Source of the DNA: Mariprofundaceae bacterium
GTDB lineage: Bacteria > Pseudomonadota > Zetaproteobacteria > Mariprofundales > Mariprofundaceae
Direction of reading: 5' to 3'
Assembly (NCBI GenBank): GCA_027018975.1
Contig: JALUXN010000147.1
Span: 1-13,381 of the forward strand
Length of the DNA: 13,381 nucleotides
A program made the position numbers and the translations under genes. The notes below the pieces were generated by a model. That model did not search any database and had not been told where the DNA came from. It saw nothing but the letters and a program-made list of their open reading frames with translations. Shown here piece after piece: positions 1-6,560 of this stretch (the first letter of the stretch is position 1; each line of letters starts with the position of its first letter).

Positions 1-30
1 AAAAGCTCAATGTTTTCAAGGCCTTATGTT

Positions 31-105
<75 letters not shown>

Positions 106-171
106 TCAACTTCTAACTATCCAATACTTAGAACTTTTATCTTCTCTGGATTCCTTTCGGTTTCTCTATAA

Positions 172-189
172 TGGCACAGGTTTGTGCCA
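172..189. promoter_or_regulatory. Perfect 7-bp hairpin next to a TATAAT box
   Basis: The arms TGGCACA (172-178) and TGTGCCA (183-189) are perfect inverted repeats around a 4-base GGTT loop. The second arm is echoed by an identical TTGTGCCA at 194-201 (first copy 182-189). A perfect -10-like TATAAT sits at 167-172 on the plus strand, so the arm begins at its last base. The arrangement resembles an operator over a promoter, or a hairpin in the leader of the minus-strand tRNA transcript. No good -35 box is seen 16-18 bases upstream on plus and no T-tract follows, so the function is not established. Confidence 0.35.
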
Positions 190-254
190 AGTGTTGTGCC
201 AGAGTTGCGTATCGCTGCTTCCCGAAAACAACCCGACGAGCTGCGAACGAGGAG

Positions 255-283
255 AACAGTATCGCCGAGACGCTTATTGTCAA
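255..283 (-). promoter_or_regulatory. Candidate promoter for the initiator tRNA
   Basis: On the minus strand, a perfect TTGACA -35 box (complement of 278-283) is followed after 16 bases by TACTGT (complement of 256-261). The latter keeps the most conserved T, A and final T of a -10 box but matches only three of six positions. It would start a transcript about 145 bases upstream of the mature tRNA, which would need 5' processing. The strong -35 and correct direction support it. The weak -10 and the distance count against it. Confidence 0.3.
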
Positions 284-741
284 CAGCTAATCTCACAGGA
301 GTCTCCTCATTTTTTTACTCCCACACTGTCGGAAGTAGCGGCTTGGGCAGGGTTGGCTGTTTTTGTGGTATTGGTTGTTTGGGTTTTCGTAGCCAGGGGG
401 CGATCGCATTTTTGCCTTGTGCGAACATTATTTGCCACCCTTTGAATTGCCATAACATCTCAACGTGAATGCAATGGAAAAAGCGGCGAAGAAACTCGTT
501 ATTTTATCAGTAGCTTGGATGCATCCAAACCCAGGAACTTGGGAAAAGTCGCGCGATCTCACTGGGGCATTGAGAACTGTCTGCATTGGGTGCTTGGTTG
601 CGCATTTGATGAGGATTCCAACGTATGCGCAAAGGAAACAGCGCTGCCAAATGGATAAAACGGTGGTAACTCATGAGTAGCAGGCGATAATGAGCATGTT
701 TTGTTACTCGAGAGGTACCATGTTTTTACCCATGCGTATCT

Positions 742-761
742 CTGCGCGTGTAGTTGCGCAG
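742..761 (+). promoter_or_regulatory. Small hairpin in the presumed sucA leader
   Basis: CTGCGC (742-747) and GCGCAG (756-761) are perfect inverted repeats around an 8-base loop, about 75 bases before the sucA start. No T-tract follows, so it is not a terminator. It could be an operator or a leader hairpin, but nothing identifies a binding protein and short GC-rich repeats of this size arise by chance. Confidence 0.2.
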
Positions 762-834
762 TTGTTGATGTGTGAATCGGGGCTGGCTTTGCTGGTGGCG
801 GGATGGTTAGATTCATGCGTGTGACGGAGGATCG

Positions 835-3645
835 ATGGACGAACAGGGTGTGAGTGAAGAGATATTCAGTGCCGGCGTGGCCTATCTGGCGATGATGCAG
901 GCGCGTTATCGGCGTGATCCGGCATCGGTGTCGGCGGCTTGGGCGGACTATTTGGCGGGGCTGGATGGTGCTGACATTGATGGCGTCAGTGATGAACGGC
1001 AGTTGGCGGAGCAGCTGAAGCCGGCAGTACGTGCGCAGACGCGTGTGCAGGCGCAAGCGCCGCAATCAGCCGGTGATATTGAGTATCCCTCGCGCGCCTT
1101 CTATCTGATTCACGGTTATCGCGTGCATGGTCATCTACATGCCGATCTCGATCCGCTTAAACTCGATCCGCGCCCGCCCAGCCCTGAGCTGGAACTGGGC
1201 TATTACGGCCTCTCCGAGCGCGATTTGGATCAGTTGTTTCCGACGGCTGATCTGGCCGGTGATCCCCAGATGCGGCTGCGCGATATTTTGGCGCTGCTGG
1301 AGGAGACCTACTGCGGCCATATCGGCCCCGAGTTCATGCATATCACCGATTCGGCGCGGCGTCACTGGATTCAGAACCGGCTGGAGCAGGTGCGCTCCAA
1401 GCCCGATTATGATGCTTCGATGCGCAAACATATCTTCGGCCGCATCATGCATGCCGAGGAGTTCGAGCGCTTTTTGCATACCCGCTATGTGGGGCAGAAG
1501 CGCTTTTCACTGGAGGGGGGCGAGAGCCTGATTCCGATGCTCGATACGTTGGTGCAGCGCGCCGGTACGCAGGGCACCAAGGAGATCATTCTCGGTATGG
1601 CGCACCGCGGGCGGCTCAATGTGCTGGCCAATATCATGGGTAAATCGCTCTCCGATATCTTCTCCGAATTTGAGGGGGCGCAGCTGCAGGAGTCGGCGCA
1701 GGGGCAGGGGGATGTGAAGTATCACCTCGGCTTCTCCTCCGACGTGCGCACAGCCGGGGGGACGGTGCATCTGTCGCTCGGCTTCAATCCGTCGCATCTG
1801 GAGATTATCACGCCGGTGGCGATGGGCAGTGTGCGGGCGCGCCAGTGCCGCCGCAAAGACAAGAGCAAGCGCGAAGTGATGAATGTGCTGGTGCATGGCG
1901 ATGCTGCCTTTGCCGGTCAGGGGGTGGTGGCGGAATCGTTGGAGCTCTCCAAGCTGCGCGGCTTTCGCATCGGCGGCACGATCCATATCGTGGTCAATAA
2001 TCAGATCGGCTTCACTGTCAATCCGCACGATGCCCGTTCGACCACCTACTGCACCGACATCGCCAAGATTGTGCAGGCGCCGATTCTGCATGTGAACGGC
2101 GACGATCCGGAGGCGTGTTGTCTGGCGGTGGAGATTGCGGTCGAGTACCGCAACACCTTCCATGAAGATGTGGTGATCGATCTGATCTGCTACCGCCGCC
2201 ACGGCCACAACGAGGCCGATTCGCCGGAGGTGACGCAGCCGGTGATGTATCGCCGCATCGCCGAGCACCCGACGGTGGAAACGGTCTATCGTGATCGCCT
2301 GATCGCCGATGGTGTATTGAGCGAGCAGGACAGCGCCAGTATGGTGAAGACCTATCGCGACTGTCTGGAGAAGATGCGCCGCACCCGCGAACAGCCGAAA
2401 CAAATCAATAGCCTGCAGGGACGCTGGGATGGTTTCCTCAAGGATGGCGACGATGAGCCGGAGACCGGCGTCAACGCGGTAATTCTCAGCGAGCTGGCGC
2501 ACCGCGTGCATCTGCTGCCGCCCGGTTTCGACCTCCACCCGCGCATCGAGAAGATCTATGAGCAGCGGATGCAGATGATGCTCGGCCAGCAGCCGGTCGA
2601 TTGGGGTTGTGCCGAGACGATGGCCTATGCGACGCTGGTCAACGAGGGGGGGTGGGTGCGCCTCTCCGGCGAAGATTCGGGACGCGGCACCTTCTTCCAC
2701 CGCCACGCGCGGGTCTATGACCAGAAAACGGGCAAGTCGATGATGCCGTTGCGGCAGGTGGAGAATGGTTCGCTCTCCCACTTTATTGTCATCGATAGCA
2801 TGCTCTCGGAGATGGCGGTGCTCGGTTATGAGTATGGCTATTCGGTGGCCGAGCCGCGCGCGCTGGTGATCTGGGAGGCGCAGTATGGCGATTTCGCCAA
2901 TGTGGCACAGGTGGTGATCGATCAGTTTATTGCCGCTGGCGAGACCAAGTGGAATCGCATGTCCGGTCTCGTACTCTGGCTGCCGCATGGCTACGAGGGG
3001 CAGGGGGCGGAGCACTCCTCGGCGCGTCTGGAGCGCTATCTGCAGCTCTGCGCCGAGGAGAATATGCAGGTGGTCTGTCCGACCACGCCGGCGCAGCTCT
3101 TTCATCTGCTGCGTCGTCAGCTGATGAGCCGCGTGCGCAAGCCGCTGATTCTGATGGCGCCGAAGAGTATGTTGCGCAACAAACTCTCCTTTTCGGCGCT
3201 GGAGGATTTCACTGCGGGGCGCTTCCAGCCGGTGCTTGCTGAGCGTGAATTGAGCGATGCTGCGCGGGTGCGGCGGGTGCTGCTCTGTTCCGGTAAAGTC
3301 TATTACGATCTACTGCTGGAGCGGCGCAAACGAGAGATCGACGATGTGGCGATGATTCGCATTGAGCGGCTTTACCCGTTTCCGGTCGAAGAGATCCAAG
3401 CGGCGCTGGCACCATTCTATGATGTGGATGAGGTGGTTTGGGTGCAGGAGGAGCCGGAGAATCAGGGCGCGTGGCTCGCCTTGAGCAGCCCGATCCGGCG
3501 GGTGTTGGCGGAGAATCAGAAGATTCATGCAGTGACCCGGCCAGCGTCGGCGGCGCCGGCGGTCGGCTCGGCCAAGCGGCATAAGGCGGAGCAGGCGGAA
3601 CTGGTGGCGCGGGCACTGTCGGAAGAGCGGTTAAAGACCAATTGA
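835..3645 (+). CDS. sucA: 2-oxoglutarate dehydrogenase E1 component
   Basis: Thiamine diphosphate-dependent E1 of the 2-oxoglutarate dehydrogenase complex. It decarboxylates 2-oxoglutarate and passes the succinyl group to lipoyl-E2 in the cytoplasmic TCA cycle. The product is 936 aa, matching E. coli SucA (933). The N-terminal E2-contact segment (about 1-45) has the usual YxxxP-type pattern ending in DPASVSAAW. FYLIHGYRVHGHLHADLDPL (89-108) is the classic E1o block. GMAHRGRLN (254-262) and the ThDP motif, GDAAFAGQG (355-363) through NNQIGFT (388-394), are intact. The transketolase-like second half contains EDSGRGTFFHRHA and GYEGQGAEHSSARLERYLQL. The ATG at 835 has GGAGG at 826-830 with 4-base spacing. 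It is followed 32 bases later by sucB, so the two are co-transcribed. A long open frame antisense to it (1507-3105) is a composition shadow. Confidence 0.98.
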   Translation: MDEQGVSEEIFSAGVAYLAMMQARYRRDPASVSAAWADYLAGLDGADIDGVSDERQLAEQLKPAVRAQTRVQAQAPQSAGDIEYPSRAFYLIHGYRVHGHLHADLDPLKLDPRPPSPELELGYYGLSERDLDQLFPTADLAGDPQMRLRDILALLEETYCGHIGPEFMHITDSARRHWIQNRLEQVRSKPDYDASMRKHIFGRIMHAEEFERFLHTRYVGQKRFSLEGGESLIPMLDTLVQRAGTQGTKEIILGMAHRGRLNVLANIMGKSLSDIFSEFEGAQLQESAQGQGDVKYHLGFSSDVRTAGGTVHLSLGFNPSHLEIITPVAMGSVRARQCRRKDKSKREVMNVLVHGDAAFAGQGVVAESLELSKLRGFRIGGTIHIVVNNQIGFTVNPHDARSTTYCTDIAKIVQAPILHVNGDDPEACCLAVEIAVEYRNTFHEDVVIDLICYRRHGHNEADSPEVTQPVMYRRIAEHPTVETVYRDRLIADGVLSEQDSASMVKTYRDCLEKMRRTREQPKQINSLQGRWDGFLKDGDDEPETGVNAVILSELAHRVHLLPPGFDLHPRIEKIYEQRMQMMLGQQPVDWGCAETMAYATLVNEGGWVRLSGEDSGRGTFFHRHARVYDQKTGKSMMPLRQVENGSLSHFIVIDSMLSEMAVLGYEYGYSVAEPRALVIWEAQYGDFANVAQVVIDQFIAAGETKWNRMSGLVLWLPHGYEGQGAEHSSARLERYLQLCAEENMQVVCPTTPAQLFHLLRRQLMSRVRKPLILMAPKSMLRNKLSFSALEDFTAGRFQPVLAERELSDAARVRRVLLCSGKVYYDLLLERRKREIDDVAMIRIERLYPFPVEEIQAALAPFYDVDEVVWVQEEPENQGAWLALSSPIRRVLAENQKIHAVTRPASAAPAVGSAKRHKAEQAELVARALSEERLKTN

Positions 3646-3673
3646 AGAGCATTTGAAGAGTAGTTGGGGAGTG
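3641..3673 (+). repeat. Three degenerate 11-base tandem units in the sucA-sucB gap
   Basis: The sucA stop and the gap before sucB consist of three consecutive 11-mers: ATTGAAGAGCA (3641-3651), TTTGAAGAGTA (3652-3662) and GTTGGGGAGTG (3663-3673). Each carries a purine-rich GAAGAG or GGGGAG core. The third holds the likely sucB Shine-Dalgarno (GGGGAG, 3666-3671). The pattern suggests local duplication of a ribosome-binding segment, but the array is short and imperfect. Confidence 0.45.
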
Positions 3674-3677
3674 AGTG

Positions 3678-4784
3678 ATGGCGGAAATCGAGATTAAAGT
3701 ACCGAGTCTGGGCGAGTCGGAGACCGAGGCGACGCTGGTGTCGTGGCTGAAGCAGGTGGGCGACACCGTCGAGGTCGATGATGTGCTGGCCGAGGTAGAG
3801 AGCGACAAGATCACCATGGAGATCACGGCGCTCGATCGCGGTGTGTTGACCCGCGTGCTCAAGCAGGCGGATGATCTGGTCGAGCCGGATGAGGTGATCG
3901 GATATATCGATGATGCGCTGGCGCCGCCGCGCGAAGATGAATCGGCCGAAGCGGTCGAATCAGAAGTTCAAGCGGATGTGGCTGAAGATGACGTCGAAGC
4001 CGCGCCGGCACCGGTTGCAGAGGCAGAGCCGGAATCGGCCGAAGCGGTTGCACCGCCAGCGGCAGAGACGATTGTAGCTGCCGATCGGCAAGCGGTGCGC
4101 CAGCCGATGAGCCGCCTGCGCAGACGGATCGCCGAGCGGTTGAAGGCGTCGCAGAACACGGCGGCGATGTTGACCACCTTCAACGAGGTCAATCTGCAGG
4201 CGGTGATGGAGCTGCGCAGTCGTTACGGGGCGGCGTTTCAGCAGCAGCATGGGGTGAAACTCGGCTTTATGTCTTTCTTCGTGCGCGCGGTGTCGCAGGC
4301 GCTGGCGGCGTATCCGATGCTCAACGCCTATATCGATGGCGACGATGTGGTCTATCACAATTATGTCGATGTCGGCATCGCGGTCAGTGCCGAGAAGGGG
4401 TTGGTGGTGCCGGTGTTGCGTGATGCGCAGCAGCTCAGCCTCGCCGAGATCGAGCTGGGCATTGCCGATCTGGCTCGCCGTGCGCGCGAGGGCGGGCTGT
4501 CACCCGATGATCTGAAGGGGGGGACGTTTTCGATCACCAATGGTGGCATCTTCGGCTCGATGCTCTCCACGCCGATCCTCAATCCGCCGCAGAGCGGTAT
4601 CCTCGGCATGCACAATATCCAGAAACGGCCGGTGGTGGAGGGTGATGCCATTGTCATCCGTCCGATGATGTATCTGGCGCTCACCTACGATCACCGCCTG
4701 ATCGACGGCGCCGATGCGGTGCGTTTCCTCGTAACGGTCAAAGAGGCGCTGGAGTTTCCCGGCCGCGCGCTGCTCGATCTGTGA
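3678..4784 (+). CDS. sucB: Dihydrolipoyllysine-residue succinyltransferase (E2), without a visible subunit-binding domain
   Basis: E2 core of 2-oxoglutarate dehydrogenase. It moves succinyl from E1 to CoA on a swinging lipoyl arm. The ATG at 3678 is preferred over the GTG at 3675 because GGGGAG (3666-3671) is then correctly spaced, giving 368 aa. The lipoyl domain spans about 1-80 with ESDKITMEI, so K44 is the predicted lipoylation site. Residues 80-136 are an acidic Ala/Pro/Glu linker. The catalytic domain runs from about 137 (PMSRLRRRIAERL) to the end, with H339 and D343 in DHRLIDG. E. coli SucB is 405 aa and has a peripheral subunit-binding domain of about 35 residues inside the linker. 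Here that domain is missing and the length deficit of 37 matches it. The frame is open and both flanking domains are intact, so this is a clean absence, not a frameshift. The stop overlaps the tmk start. Confidence 0.97.
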   Translation: MAEIEIKVPSLGESETEATLVSWLKQVGDTVEVDDVLAEVESDKITMEITALDRGVLTRVLKQADDLVEPDEVIGYIDDALAPPREDESAEAVESEVQADVAEDDVEAAPAPVAEAEPESAEAVAPPAAETIVAADRQAVRQPMSRLRRRIAERLKASQNTAAMLTTFNEVNLQAVMELRSRYGAAFQQQHGVKLGFMSFFVRAVSQALAAYPMLNAYIDGDDVVYHNYVDVGIAVSAEKGLVVPVLRDAQQLSLAEIELGIADLARRAREGGLSPDDLKGGTFSITNGGIFGSMLSTPILNPPQSGILGMHNIQKRPVVEGDAIVIRPMMYLALTYDHRLIDGADAVRFLVTVKEALEFPGRALLDL

Positions 4785-5464
4785 CGCAGGGCGTGGTTGT
4801 AGGAGAAGAGAGCGCGCGCCTGATCACCTTTGAGGGGGTGGATGGCTGCGGCAAGAGTACGCAGCTGCGGCTGGCCGCTGAGCGGTTAAGGGCGGCCGGT
4901 GAAGCGGTGGTGACCACCTTTGAGCCGGGTGATACGGCGCTGGGGCGGGAGTTGCGGCGTCTGCTGCTCGATGGCGAGTTCGTGCCGGTGCCGGAAGCCG
5001 AGTTGCTGCTGTTTCTGGCCGATCGGGCGCAACATGTGCGTGAAGTGATTGCGTCGGCACTGGCGCGCGGCGCGTGGGTGTTGTGTGACCGCTACTCCGA
5101 TTCGACGCTCGCCTATCAGCTGGCGGCGCGCCAGTTGGCCGACCAACAAATCCCACTGCATGCGCTACTGAACTTCGCCGAGTGCGGTGTGCGGCCGGGC
5201 TTGACGCTCTGGTTCGATCTCAGTGTGGAGCAAGCGGCTGCCCGCATGCGCCAGCGCGAATCTTCGGGCGAGGCACCGACACGGCTGGATGATGAACAGG
5301 CCGCGTTTCATCAGCGGGTGGCGGCGGCATTTGCGCAGCAGTGGCAGGCTGAGCCTGAGCGGATTGCCCGTATCGATGCCGATCGCCCGATTGCCGATGT
5401 GCATGGTGATGTCTGTGCGGCACTTGCACGGCGTTTGCCTCTGTCTGCTGTGGCGGCGCAGTGA
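4781..5464 (+). CDS. tmk: Thymidylate kinase (dTMP kinase)
   Basis: Phosphorylates dTMP to dTDP with ATP, an essential step towards dTTP for replication, in the cytosol. The P-loop is GVDGCGKST (residues 19-27), the DRY/thymidine-binding block is DRYSDST (103-109), and the LID region lies around 155-170 with several arginines. The 227 aa are slightly longer than E. coli Tmk (213) because of about ten extra residues before LITFEG. The GTG at 4781 overlaps the sucB TGA (GTGA), suggesting translational coupling. A second in-frame GTG at 4793 is possible, and neither has a strong ribosome binding site. One oddity is that the usual REPGGT block reads FEPGDT (47-52), with Phe for Arg and Asp for Gly. 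Other core motifs look intact, so the enzyme is probably active. The end overlaps holB. Confidence 0.95.
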   Translation: MTQGVVVGEESARLITFEGVDGCGKSTQLRLAAERLRAAGEAVVTTFEPGDTALGRELRRLLLDGEFVPVPEAELLLFLADRAQHVREVIASALARGAWVLCDRYSDSTLAYQLAARQLADQQIPLHALLNFAECGVRPGLTLWFDLSVEQAAARMRQRESSGEAPTRLDDEQAAFHQRVAAAFAQQWQAEPERIARIDADRPIADVHGDVCAALARRLPLSAVAAQ

Positions 5465-6387
5465 TGGAGGTGGTCGGGCATGCGGCGACTTTAGCGCGCT
5501 TTCGCAGCGCCATGGCCGCGCAGACGCTGCACCATGCGTGGTTGCTCTACGGGGTGAAGGGTATCGGCAAGCGCACGCTGGCTGAGAAGTTGGCGGCGAT
5601 GCTGTTGTGCGAGGAGCAGCGCGATTGTGGGCAGTGCCACGCCTGCAAGATGCTGGCGGCTGGTGCGCATCCCGATCTCTGCCGCAGCGGCGTGCTTGAG
5701 GGGAAGCGTGATGTGAGCATTCAGCAGGTGCGCGAGCTGCTCGGTTTTCTGGCGCTCAGTTCGGCGGAAGGTGGGCGGCGGGTGGTGCTCTTGGATGATG
5801 CCGAGCGGATGAATCAGCAGGCAGCCAATGCACTGCTTAAAGGGTTAGAGGAGCCGACAGCGGAGAGCGTGCTGTTGATTGTTTGCGCTGATATTGAGCG
5901 GCTGCCGGCGACAGTGCGCTCGCGCTGCATGCTGGAGAGTTGTGCGCCACTCGACGATCAGCAGGTGCGGTATGTGTTGAGCACACAGCAACCGGCCATT
6001 GATGCCGCTTATCTCGATCTCGCCGTGTCGCTGGCTGATGGCGCCCCGGGTCTTGTGCAGTGCATGCAGGATAAACAGATCGCACAGGCGTTACAGACGT
6101 GGGGGGAGCTGGTGGCTGATCTTGCCCATGCCGATGTGGGCAGGATCGAGGCGTGGATTCGCAGTCAGATTAAGCTGGTGCCGCATGCATTGCTGGTTCG
6201 CAGCGTTGTGCAACCGCTTGCGCCTGCGCTGCAACAGCAGCATGGCGATTATGCCCGTCACGCGGCGCTGCTGCAGGCGTTGGAGGGTGTGCTGCGTTGG
6301 CCGGGTGATGTGGTGCGTCACACGCTGCGTGCCGGTCCTTCGCTGTTGGCGCAGCTGCTGAAGTTGCGCGCAGCGCTGTTGGCTTGA
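5464..6387 (+). CDS. holB: DNA polymerase III delta-prime subunit
   Basis: Clamp-loader subunit that, with the tau/gamma and delta subunits, loads the beta sliding clamp on DNA. The N-terminal AAA+ module shows a degenerate P-loop (GVKGIGKRT, 30-38), a zinc knuckle with C49, C55, C58 and C61, the Walker-B-like LLDDAERMN (109-117), the GLEEP block (127-131) and the SRC motif (153-155) that supplies the arginine finger. The product is 307 aa, shorter than E. coli HolB (334). The ATG at 5464 is nested in the tmk stop (TGATG), the standard tmk-holB arrangement. A GTG one codon earlier is also possible. The usual downstream partners of this pair (pilZ-like gene, tatD) are absent: the next gene converges from the other strand. 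Confidence is high on family and moderate on the exact start. Confidence 0.93.
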   Translation: MEVVGHAATLARFRSAMAAQTLHHAWLLYGVKGIGKRTLAEKLAAMLLCEEQRDCGQCHACKMLAAGAHPDLCRSGVLEGKRDVSIQQVRELLGFLALSSAEGGRRVVLLDDAERMNQQAANALLKGLEEPTAESVLLIVCADIERLPATVRSRCMLESCAPLDDQQVRYVLSTQQPAIDAAYLDLAVSLADGAPGLVQCMQDKQIAQALQTWGELVADLAHADVGRIEAWIRSQIKLVPHALLVRSVVQPLAPALQQQHGDYARHAALLQALEGVLRWPGDVVRHTLRAGPSLLAQLLKLRAALLA

Positions 6388-6429
6388 GGGCAACTATTCA
6401 TCTCATCCCATGGTTTGCCCGCTAGCTGC

Positions 6430-6451
6430 GTTGAACATGCTCATGTGCAAC
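6430..6451. other. Hairpin in the holB/hpnE convergent gap
   Basis: The 22-base stretch from 6430 pairs GTTG with CAAC at its ends and ACATG with CATGT inside, separated by one mismatch, making a compact stem in the 173-base gap between the two convergent stops. No T-tract follows on either strand, so it is at best a Rho-dependent end or an RNA-protecting stem. No better terminator for holB was found here. Confidence 0.25.
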
Positions 6452-6520
6452 AGCACACTGCGCGTGTTCGCCTTGCTATCGAACAAACCACGGGCGATCT
6501 GAACAGTGCCAGTAAATGGC

Positions 6521-6536
6521 TGAATAGCGACTCAGG
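6521..6536. repeat. 16-base exact repeat, copy 1
   Basis: TGAATAGCGACTCAGG occurs here and again at 10904-10919. Read on the minus strand, each copy lies 18-25 bases beyond the stop codon of a minus-strand gene (hpnE here, the DUF255 gene at the other copy). In this copy CTGA (6520-6523) and TCAG (6532-6535) can pair around an 8-base loop. The surroundings differ from copy 2, with no 9-bp outer stem and no T-tract. Confidence 0.5.
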
Positions 6537-6560
6537 GATTGGAGTGGATGGTGTGTGTCA

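Larger units (their letters stand above)
106..834. other. Gene-poor intergenic region, A+T-richer than flanks
   Basis: About 730 bases separate the initiator tRNA (minus) from sucA (plus). The composition is clearly more A+T-rich than the coding sequence that follows. Open frames exist (for example 71-445 and 465-680 on plus), but they lack ribosome binding sites and recognisable protein content, and one begins inside the tRNA. The region should hold the upstream promoters of both flanking units. What can be pointed to is listed separately: a perfect hairpin at 172-189 beside a TATAAT, a TTGACA box on minus at 278-283, and a small hairpin at 742-761. Other minor structure is a 14-bp palindrome at 515-528. 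No mobile element, RNA gene or CRISPR repeat was recognised. Confidence 0.6.

Noticed and set aside
187..202. Sigma-54-like -24/-12 element on minus (TGGCAC-N5-TTGG)
   Set aside because: The invariant GC of the -12 element reads GG, and the match is explained by the repeated TGGCACA arms of the nearby hairpin.
297..317. Possible terminator: AGGAG-T-CTCCT followed by a run of eight T
   Set aside because: A realistic hairpin has only a 4-bp stem with a 3-base loop, and there is no upstream plus-strand gene to terminate.
400..407. GCGATCGC octamer, as in the cyanobacterial HIP1 repeat
   Set aside because: I noticed only this copy, and the gene content is proteobacterial.
515..528. 14-bp perfect palindrome TTGGATGCATCCAA
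   Set aside because: About one palindrome of this length is expected by chance in 13 kb, and no promoter or repeated copy is associated with it.
465..680. 71-codon open frame on plus
   Set aside because: No Shine-Dalgarno before its ATG, no recognisable motif, and position in an A+T-richer non-coding gap.
1507..3105. Long (about 530-codon) open frame antisense to sucA
   Set aside because: The plus strand encodes a complete, motif-perfect SucA. The antisense frame is His/Arg/Leu-rich, as expected from GC-rich codon shadowing, and has no domain I recognise.
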